Counted from the first letter of the stretch, positions 31,578-40,021 are shown. The stretch is DNA of 41,879 bases from Pseudomonadota bacterium (GCA_963204845.1 CAUJIL010000162.1:1-41879); one strand, 5' to 3'. Program-made: numbers and translations. The notes: generated by a model from the letters alone, not told the origin.

Positions 31578-32312
31578 ATGGAGCGACCCAGCGGACGCCG
31601 TCAGGACCAGCTTCGTCCGGTCCGCTTCACGCGCGGCTTCACGCGTCATGCCGAGGGCTCGGTGCTCGTCGAGTACGGCGACACGCGTGTGATCTGTACC
31701 GCCAGCGTGGATCGCGGCGTGCCGCGCTTCATGCGTGGCGAAGGCCGCGGCTGGCTGACGGCGGAATACGGCATGCTGCCGCGCGCCACCAACACACGCA
31801 CCGATCGTGAATCGGCGCGCGGCAAGCAGGGTGGCCGCACGGTCGAGATCCAGCGGCTGATCGGGCGTTCGCTGCGGTCGGCGCTCGACCTCGCGAAGCT
31901 CGGCGAGAACACGATCATCATCGATTGCGACGTGATCCAGGCCGACGGCGGCACGCGCACCGCGGCGATCACGGGGTCCTGCGTGGCGCTGGTCGATGCG
32001 CTCGCGACCGCGCGGCGCAAACGGATGATCAGCGAAGACCCGTTGCGCCACCTGATCGCATCGGTTTCGGTCGGCATCTGCGGCGGGCGCGCGGTGCTCG
32101 ACCTGGACTATGCGGAAGACTCCAGCGCCGACACCGACATGAACGTGATCATGACCGAGCACGGCGACTTCGTCGAAGTGCAGGGAACCGCCGAGGGCCG
32201 GCCGTTTCGCGGCGACGAATTGCAGCAGATGCTCGAGCTCGCGCGCCGCGGCACCGAGAACCTGGTGCGCGTGCAGAAGATGGCGCTGAGCGCGCCGCTG
32301 CCGGGGAAATGA
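31578..32312 (+). CDS. rph: Ribonuclease PH
   Basis: A 244-residue phosphorolytic 3'-5' exoribonuclease that trims tRNA 3' ends. Family blocks are intact: RPSGRRQDQLRPVRFTRGF, SVLVEYGDTRVICTASV, RGWLTAEYGMLPRATNTR, RTVEIQRLIGRSLRSALDL, DCDVIQADGGTRTAAITG and DLDYAEDSSADTDMNVIMT. The phosphate-binding and catalytic Arg and Asp residues of RNase PH appear conserved. GGAG eight bases before the ATG at 31578 supports the start. Four bases after its stop begins a GTAGGT repeat cluster, beyond which the crc-like gene converges. Confidence 0.96.
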   Translation: MERPSGRRQDQLRPVRFTRGFTRHAEGSVLVEYGDTRVICTASVDRGVPRFMRGEGRGWLTAEYGMLPRATNTRTDRESARGKQGGRTVEIQRLIGRSLRSALDLAKLGENTIIIDCDVIQADGGTRTAAITGSCVALVDALATARRKRMISEDPLRHLIASVSVGICGGRAVLDLDYAEDSSADTDMNVIMTEHGDFVEVQGTAEGRPFRGDELQQMLELARRGTENLVRVQKMALSAPLPGK

Positions 32313-32315
32313 CTC

Positions 32316-32395
32316 GTAGGTTCGGACTGCGGCCGAACAATGTCCGGTCGCAGACCGGACCTACGCGAACATGTACGGTCGCAGACCGGACCTAC
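32316..32395 (+). repeat. REP-like GTAGGT palindromic repeat cluster, copy 2
   Basis: One full unit runs from GTAGGT (32316) to ACCTAC (32364), with arms TTCGGACTGCGGCCGAA and GTCCGGTCGCAGACCGGAC. A shorter unit runs from GTACGG (32373) to ACCTAC (32395), repeating GGTCGCAGACCGGACCTAC. Sequence and layout match the cluster at 6634-6746. The TAG stop of the convergent crc-like gene (32392-32394) lies inside the last ACCTAC. Confidence 0.85.
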
Positions 32396-33168
32396 AGACG
32401 CTCGGGTTCGATATCGTAGTCCATGATCAGCGGCGCGTGGCTGGAGAACTCCTGCCCCTTGTAGATCGCGCCGTACTCGATCGCCGGGCGCAGCCCCGGC
32501 GACGCCACCTGCAGGTCCACGCGCCAGCCGTCGCCGGCATCACGCCCTTGCGGCCACCACGAGAACTCGTCGTCGTCCTGGTTCACGAGGCGGAATGCGT
32601 CGGTATAGCCGAGTTCGCCGTAGAGCGAGTCCAGCCATTTGCGCTCGGCGTCGAGGAATCCCGGGGTGCCGGCGTGCCGCCCGGCCTGCTGCACGTCGCG
32701 CGTGGCGTGCGCCATGTTCCAGTTGCCGCACAGGATGTACTGGCGGCGCTTCTTGCGCACCTTGTCGAGCTGGATGCGCAGTTGTTCGAAGAAGCGCGAC
32801 TTGCGCGCCAGCGAACCGGGATCGTCCATGCTGGCGACGGGGGCGAGCAGGCTGGCGACGCTGATGTTCTCGAAGTCCGCCTGCATGTAACGACCCTCGC
32901 CATCGGCGTCGCCGAGCCCGAGTCCGGTCATGATCGCCTTCGGCATCTTGCGGCAGTAGATCGCGACACCGTTCGTCGAGGCGTCGATCGCGTCGAAGAA
33001 GTACGCGAAATAGCCGTCCGGGTTGAAGCGCGCACCACCCAGCGCCGACTCTGCGGCGCGCAGATCCTGGATGCAGATGATGTCGGCATCCTGGTCGAGG
33101 ACCCAGTCGTAGAAGCCCCGCGAGGCTGCCTCGCGGATGCCGTCCGCGCAGAAACTGACGACGCGCAT
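32392..33168 (-). CDS. crc: Crc-like protein (ExoIII/EEP family)
   Basis: A 258-residue protein of the exonuclease III/EEP fold closest in pattern to Pseudomonas Crc, the catabolite repression protein that binds RNA-Hfq complexes and has no nuclease activity. Shared blocks: DADIICIQDLRA, DGYFAYFFDA, KAIMTGLGLGDADGEGRYMQADF, SVASLLAP, YILCGNWNMAH, GFLDAERKWLD, FSWWPQG and SSHAPLIMDYD. Nuclease residues are partly lost: the first Asn of FNxNG is Ala/Asp here (FCADG), the metal Glu is Asp (IQD), and GDxN is GNWN, while the DLQ Asp and the final His remain. The ATG at 33168 matches the Crc N-terminus; ATG 33174 is possible. As in Pseudomonas it is divergent from pyrE and near rph. The crc symbol is by similarity and position only. 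Confidence 0.82.
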   Translation of the reverse strand: MRVVSFCADGIREAASRGFYDWVLDQDADIICIQDLRAAESALGGARFNPDGYFAYFFDAIDASTNGVAIYCRKMPKAIMTGLGLGDADGEGRYMQADFENISVASLLAPVASMDDPGSLARKSRFFEQLRIQLDKVRKKRRQYILCGNWNMAHATRDVQQAGRHAGTPGFLDAERKWLDSLYGELGYTDAFRLVNQDDDEFSWWPQGRDAGDGWRVDLQVASPGLRPAIEYGAIYKGQEFSSHAPLIMDYDIEPERL

Positions 33169-33247
33169 GGTCATTCCCGTTCATCAAAGCGGCTCATGAT
33201 ACATGAGGCGTCCGGTGGCGGGCGAGCGCGCGTCGCCGGCGCGCTGT

Positions 33248-33253
33248 TATACT
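33248..33253 (+). promoter_or_regulatory. Candidate -10 box (TATACT) for pyrE
   Basis: TATACT lies 42 bases before the pyrE ATG in the 127-base gap between the divergent crc-like and pyrE genes. No convincing -35 element was seen 16-18 bases upstream. Confidence 0.4.
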
Positions 33254-33295
33254 CGGCTCCCTGCATACGGGGGAGCTTCCGCGCAAGAAAGCCCA

Positions 33296-33946
33296 ATGAG
33301 TGACCATCGCAGCGATTTCATCGCGCTCGCGCTGCGCCATCGCGCGCTGCGTTTCGGTGACTTCACGTTGAAGTCCGGGCGTCGCAGCCCCTATTTCTTC
33401 AACGCCGGCGAACTCTCCAGCGGCGCCGCGCTGGCCGTGCTGGGCCGCTGCTACGCGGCCGCGATCGCAGCCTCGGGTGTCGAGTTCGACATGTTGTTCG
33501 GCCCCGCCTACAAGGGAATCCCGCTCGCGGTGGCCACCGCGGTGGCGATCGCCGGCGACAGCGGGCGCGACGTGCCCTGCGCATTCGACCGCAAGGAGGC
33601 CAAGACCCATGGCGAGGGCGGTGCGCTGATCGGTGCGCCGCTCGCCGGCCGCGTGCTGATCGTCGATGACGTGATCACCGCGGGCACGGCCGTGCGCTCC
33701 GTCGCGCGGCTGATCGGCGCCGCCGGTGCGCGCATCGCCGGGGTGGCGCTTGGGCTCGACCGCGCGGAGCGCGGCGCCGGCACGCAGTCGGCGGTGTCGG
33801 AGCTCGCGCACGAACTCGGCGTGCCGGTGTTCGCGATCGCGCGGCTAGACGACATCGTCGCCTACCTCGAGGATGCACCGGAGCTGCGCGAGCACCTGCC
33901 CGCAATGCTCGCCTATCGCCGCGAATGGGGCGCCCCGGCCGCCTGA
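33296..33946 (+). CDS. pyrE: Orotate phosphoribosyltransferase
   Basis: A 216-residue enzyme making orotidine 5'-phosphate from orotate and PRPP in UMP synthesis. Family blocks: ALRFGDFTLKSGRRSPYFFN, FGPAYKGIPLAV, AFDRKEAKTHGEGG (flexible catalytic loop) and the PRPP-binding VLIVDDVITAGTAV. The end (EHLPAMLAYRREWG) is the usual C-terminus. The ATG at 33296 is chosen because upstream sequence in the frame contains the promoter region; AAGAAAG upstream is only a weak ribosome site. It diverges from the crc-like gene, the same arrangement as in Pseudomonas. Confidence 0.96.
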   Translation: MSDHRSDFIALALRHRALRFGDFTLKSGRRSPYFFNAGELSSGAALAVLGRCYAAAIAASGVEFDMLFGPAYKGIPLAVATAVAIAGDSGRDVPCAFDRKEAKTHGEGGALIGAPLAGRVLIVDDVITAGTAVRSVARLIGAAGARIAGVALGLDRAERGAGTQSAVSELAHELGVPVFAIARLDDIVAYLEDAPELREHLPAMLAYRREWGAPAA

Positions 33947-34024
33947 GCGTGCGGATTCCGCACGCGCACGCGGTGATTCCCGGCTAGACTTCCGTCCAGG
34001 CATTCGCTCGCGCGCGAGGTACGC

Positions 34025-34678
34025 ATGAAATCCGCCCTGCTCCACCGTGCATCCCGTCGCCTGCGCTCGGCCCTGCCGGTGCTGCTGCTGCTGTCCGCAC
34101 CCGGTATCGGCGGCGTCCAGGCCGAGGAACTCTTCTACAAGTACGACAACGCCGAGGGCGTCACCGTCATCGACGATCACGTCCCGCCGCAGTTCGCGCA
34201 CAAGGGCTACCTGGTCCTCAATCGCGCCGGGCGGGTCGTCGAGGTGGTGCCGCGCGCGCTGACCGAGTCCGAGCGGCGGGCGAACGGACCCGCGGTGCAG
34301 GCGCGCCTGCGCACGGAGGAAGCCGAGCGCCAGAAACGCTACGACGAGGCGCTGCTCGCGCGCTACAGCTCGGTGGCCGACATCGAGGATCTGCAGCGGC
34401 GCCGCGCCAACGAGATCCAGGTGCGGATCAACCTGCAGAAAGGCACGATCGCGGGGCTCAAGGAGCAGCTCGAGACGGAACAGGCGGACGCGGCCGAAGT
34501 CGAGATGTCCGGGGAGGACGCTCCGGCGACGATCGGCGCGCGCATCGAGGAACTGCGGGCGGCGATCGCCGACGAGGAAGCCCGCGTGGTGCGCCTGGAG
34601 CACGACAAGAGCACCGTCGAGGCGCGCTACCAGTTCGAGATCGAGCGCTTCCGCACGTTGCGCCCCGGCGCCCGCTGA
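34025..34678 (+). CDS. Exported coiled-coil protein, DUF4124-like N-terminus
   Basis: A 217-residue protein with a signal peptide (RSALPVLLLLSAPGIGGVQA). A short domain follows, in which ELFYKYDNAEGVTVIDDHVP resembles DUF4124 (a small periplasmic domain normally reading YxWxDxxGxxH), then a long charged helical region with coiled-coil character (LQRRRANEIQVRINLQKG, IEELRAAIADEEARVVRLEH). Function unknown; an envelope-associated role is likely. GAGG six bases before the ATG supports the start. It follows pyrE on the same strand after 78 bases and converges on slmA with 19 bases between. Confidence 0.75.
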   Translation: MKSALLHRASRRLRSALPVLLLLSAPGIGGVQAEELFYKYDNAEGVTVIDDHVPPQFAHKGYLVLNRAGRVVEVVPRALTESERRANGPAVQARLRTEEAERQKRYDEALLARYSSVADIEDLQRRRANEIQVRINLQKGTIAGLKEQLETEQADAAEVEMSGEDAPATIGARIEELRAAIADEEARVVRLEHDKSTVEARYQFEIERFRTLRPGAR

Positions 34679-34697
34679 ACGGCGCGCGTGCCCGGGC

Positions 34698-35282
34698 TCA
34701 GCGGAAGAACGCCCCGGTCAGCACCCGCCACTGCTCGCTCCAGTACTCGGTCGGTGAACGGCGGAATTCCGAGCGCACGTACTGCGTGATGCGTCCTTCG
34801 GCGGTGGCGAGCAGCAGGTTCGCCGCCAGCGCCACCGGCAGCACCGGGCGCAGCCCGTCGCGCAGTTCGGCTTCGCGCAACACCTGTTTCAGCTCGGTCT
34901 CGAGGCGATCGAACAACTGCTGCACGCGGGCGCGCAGGCGATCGGTCTCGCCCGTCAGCGCATCGCCCGTGAGCAGGCGCGTGATGCCGGGGTTGCGTTC
35001 GCAGAAGGCCAGCAGCAGCGTCAGGATCTGTTCGCATTGCGCCGCGCCGTCGGGTTCGTCCTGGCGGATGCGGCCGATGCGGCTGAACAGTGTGGTCTCG
35101 ATGAACTCGATGAGTCCCTCGAACATCTTCGCCTTGCTGGGGAAATGCCGGTAGAGCGCCGCTTCCGAGACGCCGACCTCGGCGGCCAGCGCAGCCGTGG
35201 TGATGCGCCCGCCGGGCGTGGCTTCGAGCATGTGCGCGAGCGACTGCAGGATCGCGTCGCGGCGCGAGGTCTTGCCATTCAT
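34698..35282 (-). CDS. slmA: Nucleoid occlusion factor SlmA (TetR family)
   Basis: A 194-residue TetR-fold DNA-binding protein. The N-terminal helix-turn-helix is TTAALAAEVGVSEAALYRHF, followed by PSKAKMFEGLIEFIE, a combination characteristic of SlmA/Ttk. SlmA binds specific chromosomal sites and blocks FtsZ assembly over unsegregated DNA. The C-terminal domain (FCERNPGITRLLTGDALTGE) also fits. Context agrees: in gammaproteobacteria slmA lies near coaBC, argB and pyrE. It is the last gene of the minus-strand run coaBC-algC-argB-slmA, 46 bases behind argB. Confidence 0.93.
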   Translation of the reverse strand: MNGKTSRRDAILQSLAHMLEATPGGRITTAALAAEVGVSEAALYRHFPSKAKMFEGLIEFIETTLFSRIGRIRQDEPDGAAQCEQILTLLLAFCERNPGITRLLTGDALTGETDRLRARVQQLFDRLETELKQVLREAELRDGLRPVLPVALAANLLLATAEGRITQYVRSEFRRSPTEYWSEQWRVLTGAFFR

Positions 35283-35328
35283 CTTGGCGCGATCTTCCCT
35301 GTTCCTGACGGCGCCGTACTCTAGCGAC

Positions 35329-36252
35329 TCACTCGTTCGCGGGCAACGACGCGCGCGCCGTGCGCGAGATCAGCGTGCCGACGCCTTCGTCGGTGAATAC
35401 CTCGAGCAGCACCGCGTGCGGCACGGTGCCGTCGATGATGTGTGCGCTGTTCACGCCGGCCGCGACCGCCTCGAGCGCGCAGCGGATCTTCGGCAGCATG
35501 CCGCCGCGGATCACGCCGTCCTCGATCAGCCGGTTCACCCCGGCCTGGTCCAGCCCGGTCAGCACCTTGCCGTCGGCGGCCATCAGTCCCGGCACGTTGG
35601 TCAGCAGGATCAGCTTCTCCGCCTGCAGGACCTCGGCGATCCTGCCGGCCACCAGGTCGGCGTTGATGTTGTACGACAGGCCGGCGCGGTCGACACCGAT
35701 CGGCGCCACCACCGGGATGAAGTCGCTGTTCAGCACCATGTCGAGCACGGCGCGGTTGATCCGGTGCACCTCGCCCACGTGGCCGATGTCGAGGATCTCC
35801 GGCGCGTTGGTCTCCGGCGTGCGCACGGTCACCGACATCCGCGTCGCCTCGATCAGGTTGCCGTCCTTGCCGGTCACCCCGATCGCCTTGCCGCCGTGGC
35901 GGTTTATGTTCGCGACGATCTCCTTGTTGACCGTCGCGCCGAGCACCATCTCGACCACGTCCATCGTCTGCGTGTCGGTGACGCGCATGCCCTCGACGAA
36001 GCGTGACTCGATGTTCAGTCGCGCGAGCAGCGACCCGATCTGCGGACCGCCGCCGTGCACCACGACGGGATTCATGCCGACCAGCTTCATCAGCACCAGG
36101 TCACGCGCGAAGCTGTCCTTGAGCTGCGGATCGACCATCGCGTTGCCACCGTATTTCACCACGATCGTCTTGCCGATGAAGCGCTGGATGTAGGGCAGGC
36201 TCTCGGTCAGCACGCGGGCAATGTTCACGGCGGTATCGCGGTCGAGTGACAT
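35329..36252 (-). CDS. argB: Acetylglutamate kinase
   Basis: A 307-residue amino acid kinase phosphorylating N-acetylglutamate in arginine synthesis. Motifs: IVVKYGGNAM (ATP-binding Lys and glycine loop), VVVHGGGPQIGSLL, NINRHGGKAIGVTGKDGN, YNINADLVAGRIAEVLQAEK and LTNVPGLM. The N-terminal helix (RVLTESLPYIQRFIGKT) is that of arginine-sensitive hexameric enzymes, so feedback inhibition by arginine is likely. AAGGA eight bases before the ATG at 36252 fixes the start. It follows algC by 31 bases. Confidence 0.96.
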   Translation of the reverse strand: MSLDRDTAVNIARVLTESLPYIQRFIGKTIVVKYGGNAMVDPQLKDSFARDLVLMKLVGMNPVVVHGGGPQIGSLLARLNIESRFVEGMRVTDTQTMDVVEMVLGATVNKEIVANINRHGGKAIGVTGKDGNLIEATRMSVTVRTPETNAPEILDIGHVGEVHRINRAVLDMVLNSDFIPVVAPIGVDRAGLSYNINADLVAGRIAEVLQAEKLILLTNVPGLMAADGKVLTGLDQAGVNRLIEDGVIRGGMLPKIRCALEAVAAGVNSAHIIDGTVPHAVLLEVFTDEGVGTLISRTARASLPANE

Positions 36253-36283
36253 CGGCAGGGTCCTTGCTTGCGGGGCGGTAAAA

Positions 36284-38731
36284 CTAGAAACCGGGGTCCG
36301 TGGCGGGTAGCAGGCGCTCGAGTTCGGCGCGGAACGCGCCGCGGATGCGCTCGAGCGCATCCGCATCGCGTCCCTCGAAGCGCAGGATCAGCGCCGCCGA
36401 GGTGTTCGATGCGCGTATCAGGCCCCAGCCATCGGCGAATTCGGCACGCACACCGTCGATGCGGCTGATGCGCGCGTGCTCGAACGCGATGCCGGCGGCA
36501 ATCGTGTCCATCACCGCGAACTTCTCCTCCTCGGCGATCGGAATCCGCAGTTCCGGGGTCGCGACGCTCTGCGGCAGCGTCGCCAGCAGCTCGTCGAGCG
36601 AACGACCCTCGGTGGCCAGGATCTCGAGCAGGCGCGCCGCGCAGTACAGCGCGTCGTCGAAGCCGTACCAGCGGTCGCGGAAGCAGATGTGGCCGGTGAA
36701 CTCGCCACCGAGCAGCGCGCCGGTCTCTTTCATCTTCTCCTTGATCCACGAATGGCCGCTGCGGCACATGATCGGGCGGCCGCCGTGCTGGGCGACGATC
36801 GCCGGCAGGTCGCGGCTGCACTTGACGTCGAACACCACGTCGGCGCCCGGATGCCGCGACAGCAACTCGCGCGCGAGCAGCATCAACAGGCGGTCGGCGG
36901 TGACCACCGCTCCGCTCGCGGTGACCACGCCGATGCGGTCGCCGTCGCCGTCGAACGCGACGCCGAGGGTGGCGCCGTGCTCCCTTACCGCTGCCACCAG
37001 GTCACGCAGGTTCTCCGGCTCGGCCGGGTCGGGGTGATGGTTCGGGAAGCGCCCGTCGAGGGTGCAATGCAGCGGGATCACCTCGCAGCCGAGTTCACGG
37101 AACAACTCCTCGGCCACCACCGACGCGGCGCCGTTGCCGCAGTCCACGACGATGCGCTGCGCGCCGTCGACGAGCACGTCCTCGACGATCGCGTGCACGT
37201 AGTCGGTGTCGATACCGGTGATGCGGTAGCTGCCCTGCCCCTCGCGGAAGCGCCCTTGGGCGATTCGTTCGCGCAGCGCCGTGATGCCCGCGCCGCGCAG
37301 CGTCTCGCCGTCGATCATGACCTTGAAGCCGTTGTGATCGGCGGGATTGTGGCTGCCGGTGACCATCACGCCGCTGGGTGTGCGCAGGTGATGGCACGCG
37401 AAATACAGCATCGGGGTGGCGACCGTGCCGGCATCGATCACGTCGATGCCGGTCGCCAGCAGACCCTTGACCAGCTGCTCGCGCAGCCGCGGGCTGCTGT
37501 CGCGGCCATCGACGCCGACGATGATCGCGCGACAGTCGCGCTCCAGCGCCTCGCTGCCGATCGCGCGTCCGATCGCGAGCGCAAGCTCGGGGCTGATCTG
37601 CGCCTCGCGTCCGCGGATGTCGTAGTCACGGAAGATTTCACCGGGCACCCGGGCTGCTGTCGGCGCCGCGGTCACCGCCGGCGCGACGGGATCGTCGATC
37701 GTATCGGCCTCGGTTGCGCCGAGGATCTCGAGTGGGTCGGCTGCCGGCGTGGGGGCGGCGGTGGTGCCCGGAGCCACCGGCTCGGGCGCCGGGGTGGCGC
37801 CGTGACGGCGAATCGAGGCGAGCAGCGCCTCGCCGAGCCCGATGAGCTCCGACACCTCGAGTCGCGGCAGGGTCGCGGAGCTTCCGCGCTGCTCGAGCGC
37901 GAGCTCACCCAGATGTTGCGCGTCGGTGGCGAGCGCGCCTCCCAGGCGACGGAACGTCACGAGCACCAGCGCCACCAGCGCCAGCGCGACGGCCAGTCCG
38001 GCCAGCACGACGACCGCGCTCGCCGCGACCGTCTGCGATGGCAGCGAGGACGCCGGCTCGAAACCGGCGTACAGCGGACGCACGCTGGATTCGCTGCGGT
38101 AGCTGGGCGACTGCGCCGCCGCGCCGTCGCCGTCCTGCGCGATGAAGCGGAAGTGATCTTCCACGCCGCGTGCCCACAGCGACAGCGTGCCCGCCTCGCT
38201 TCGCAGCACCCCGTGCTCGCGCACCAGCGTCCCGAGGTCGGCCCGTGCGAGCAGCACTCCCCGCGAGGCGCCGCCAGCGGGTGCGCAGCGCGCCGCCGCG
38301 ATGACGGTCCAGCGCTCGCCGTCGCGGTAGGCCTCGGGCTGAACCGCCTCACCGTTGAACGCACGTCCGACCAGGCGCGTCTCGATGTTGTTGCCGAGCA
38401 GCGCCGCATCGAACGACGGGTCGGCGATGCCGAGCCCGCCGAGCGGCACCACCTGCAGCGACTCCAGCCCGGGGAACGGCGCCGCGCCGTCCACGGCGCA
38501 GCGAACCGCCACCACGCGGGCCTGCGCCTGCAGCAGCGAGCCGTAGACGGACACGACGCGCGCGGCCTGCGCCGCTTGCGCCTCGGCCCAGCGGGCCTGC
38601 GCGAGGCGCGCGCTCGACCAGTTCCAGGCCAGCAGTGCGACGAGCAGCGCGAACAGTCCGATCGCGATGCCGGTGGCGATCCGGTTCCTGGCGGTCGTGA
38701 ATGTGCCGGTGGCCTTGCGGGTGGTCGTCAT
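36284..38731 (-). CDS. algC: Phosphomannomutase/phosphoglucomutase AlgC, long membrane form
   Basis: An 815-residue protein in two parts. Residues 1-260 form a membrane module: helix 20-38 (GIAIGLFALLVALLAWNW), an extracytoplasmic domain of about 190 residues, and helix 236-260 (VVVLAGLAVALALVALVLV). After a Pro/Ala-rich linker, residues 365-815 are a complete alpha-phosphohexomutase: phosphoserine loop TGSHNP (Ser460), metal loop DGDGDR (594-599), sugar loop GEFTGH (676-681) and phosphate loop RASNTS (773-778). It interconverts mannose/glucose 1- and 6-phosphates for polysaccharide and LPS precursors. Long AlgC forms with such an N-terminal region are known in Pseudomonas. The ATG overlaps the coaBC stop by 4 bases; dut, usual between them, is absent. 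Confidence 0.93.
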   Translation of the reverse strand: MTTTRKATGTFTTARNRIATGIAIGLFALLVALLAWNWSSARLAQARWAEAQAAQAARVVSVYGSLLQAQARVVAVRCAVDGAAPFPGLESLQVVPLGGLGIADPSFDAALLGNNIETRLVGRAFNGEAVQPEAYRDGERWTVIAAARCAPAGGASRGVLLARADLGTLVREHGVLRSEAGTLSLWARGVEDHFRFIAQDGDGAAAQSPSYRSESSVRPLYAGFEPASSLPSQTVAASAVVVLAGLAVALALVALVLVTFRRLGGALATDAQHLGELALEQRGSSATLPRLEVSELIGLGEALLASIRRHGATPAPEPVAPGTTAAPTPAADPLEILGATEADTIDDPVAPAVTAAPTAARVPGEIFRDYDIRGREAQISPELALAIGRAIGSEALERDCRAIIVGVDGRDSSPRLREQLVKGLLATGIDVIDAGTVATPMLYFACHHLRTPSGVMVTGSHNPADHNGFKVMIDGETLRGAGITALRERIAQGRFREGQGSYRITGIDTDYVHAIVEDVLVDGAQRIVVDCGNGAASVVAEELFRELGCEVIPLHCTLDGRFPNHHPDPAEPENLRDLVAAVREHGATLGVAFDGDGDRIGVVTASGAVVTADRLLMLLARELLSRHPGADVVFDVKCSRDLPAIVAQHGGRPIMCRSGHSWIKEKMKETGALLGGEFTGHICFRDRWYGFDDALYCAARLLEILATEGRSLDELLATLPQSVATPELRIPIAEEEKFAVMDTIAAGIAFEHARISRIDGVRAEFADGWGLIRASNTSAALILRFEGRDADALERIRGAFRAELERLLPATDPGF

Positions 38732-39945
38732 ACGGGTTCCGGGGTGCGGCGCGCGCGGTAGCGGGCGGCGATCGCCGCGATCAGATCGTGGGCCAGGCGC
38801 AGCTTGGGCCCGCGCGGCAGCGCCACCGTGCCGTCGGCGGCGACCAGCGTGACCTCGTTGTGTTCGCTGTCGAAGCCGATGTCGGTGCGCGAGACGTCGT
38901 TGGCGACGATCAGGTCCAGCCGTTTCGCTTCGAGCTTGCCGCGCGCGTAAGCCAGTACGTCGTGCGTCTCGGCCGCGAAACCGACCGTGAACGGGTGCGG
39001 CTCGCGCGCGGTCACCGCGGCGAGGATGTCCGGGTTGCGCACCAGTTCGAGCTGCAGCCGCTCGGCGTTCTTCTTGATCTTCTGCGTGGCCGGGGCGGCC
39101 GGCCGGTAGTCGGCGACCGCCGCGCAGGCGATGAATATGTCGCTCGTGTCCACGCGCGCCAGCACCGCATCGTGCATCTGCTGTGCGCTCGCGACGTCGA
39201 CCCGTGTCACGCCGGGTGGCGTCGGCAGGCCGACCGGTCCGGCGACCAGCGTCACCTCGGCGCCGGCCGCCGCGGCCGCGGCGGCGAGTGCGAACCCCTG
39301 GCGGCCCGAGCTGTGGTTGCTGATGTAGCGCACCGGATCGATCGCCTCGCGGGTGGGGCCGGCGTCGACCAGCACGCGCACGCCGGCGAGCTTCGCGCCA
39401 CCGAAGTGCTGCTGCACCGCCGCCAGCAGTTCCGCGGGCTCGAGCATGCGCCCCGGCCCGACGTCGCCGCAGGCCTGGGCGCCACTCGCGGGACCCAGCA
39501 ATGCGACACCGCGCTGCTCGAGCACGGCGCAGTTGTGTTGCGTGGCCGCGGCGCCCCACATCGCCTGGTTCATCGCCGGCGCGACGTGCACCGGCGCCGT
39601 CGTGGCGAGGCACAGCGTGCTCAGCAGGTCGTTGGCGAGCCCGTGCGCGAGACGCGCGATGAAGTCCGCGCTGGCCGGTGCGATCAGCACCAGTTCGGCC
39701 CAGCGTGCGAGTTCGATATGGCCCATCGCGGCCTCGGCGCCTTCGTCGAGCAGTTCGCGGTGAACCGGGTGGCCCGACAGCGCCTGCAGCGTGAGCGGGG
39801 TGATGAACGCGCAGGCGCCGGGCGTCATCACGACCCGCACTTCGGCGCCGTCGTCGCGCAGCCGGCGCACCAGTTCGGCGGACTTGTAGGCCGCGATGCC
39901 GCCGGTCAGGCCGAGCAGGATCCGTCTGTTCTCGAGTCGTGGCAT
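38728..39945 (-). CDS. coaBC: Phosphopantothenoylcysteine synthetase/decarboxylase CoaBC
   Basis: A 405-residue bifunctional enzyme of CoA synthesis. The N-terminal flavoprotein decarboxylase (CoaC) has GLTGGIAAYKSAELVRRL, catalytic His76 in GHIELARWAEL, PAMN (123-126) and Cys159 in ACGDVGPGRM. The C-terminal synthetase (CoaB) has VDAGPTREAIDPVRYISN, HSSGRQG, AAVADYRP and Lys289 in QKIKKN, the residue known in E. coli. It condenses 4'-phosphopantothenate with cysteine using CTP and then decarboxylates. It is the first gene of a minus-strand run ending with slmA and is divergent from radC across 113 bases. Confidence 0.96.
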   Translation of the reverse strand: MPRLENRRILLGLTGGIAAYKSAELVRRLRDDGAEVRVVMTPGACAFITPLTLQALSGHPVHRELLDEGAEAAMGHIELARWAELVLIAPASADFIARLAHGLANDLLSTLCLATTAPVHVAPAMNQAMWGAAATQHNCAVLEQRGVALLGPASGAQACGDVGPGRMLEPAELLAAVQQHFGGAKLAGVRVLVDAGPTREAIDPVRYISNHSSGRQGFALAAAAAAAGAEVTLVAGPVGLPTPPGVTRVDVASAQQMHDAVLARVDTSDIFIACAAVADYRPAAPATQKIKKNAERLQLELVRNPDILAAVTAREPHPFTVGFAAETHDVLAYARGKLEAKRLDLIVANDVSRTDIGFDSEHNEVTLVAADGTVALPRGPKLRLAHDLIAAIAARYRARRTPEPV

Positions 39946-40015
39946 CTGTCGGGGCGCCCTGGAAGGGAGACGATTCGTACGCGCCGGGCGGTTCCGCCTC
40001 GCGACGGCATTCTAG

Positions 40016-40021
40016 TATAGT
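40016..40021 (+). promoter_or_regulatory. Candidate -10 box (TATAGT) for radC
   Basis: TATAGT lies 38 bases before the radC ATG in the gap between the divergent coaBC and radC genes. A TTCCGC at 39993-39998 would be the -35 at 17-base spacing but is a weak match. Confidence 0.35.

Noticed and set aside
30591..32162. Upstream extension of the gmk frame to 734 residues
   Set aside because: It runs through yicC in another frame and antisense to rph; guanylate kinase homology begins at the ATG at 30590.
36476..38761. 761-residue plus-strand frame opposite algC
   Set aside because: Antisense shadow of a gene with all four mutase motifs; composition is His/Asp/Arg-rich without structure.
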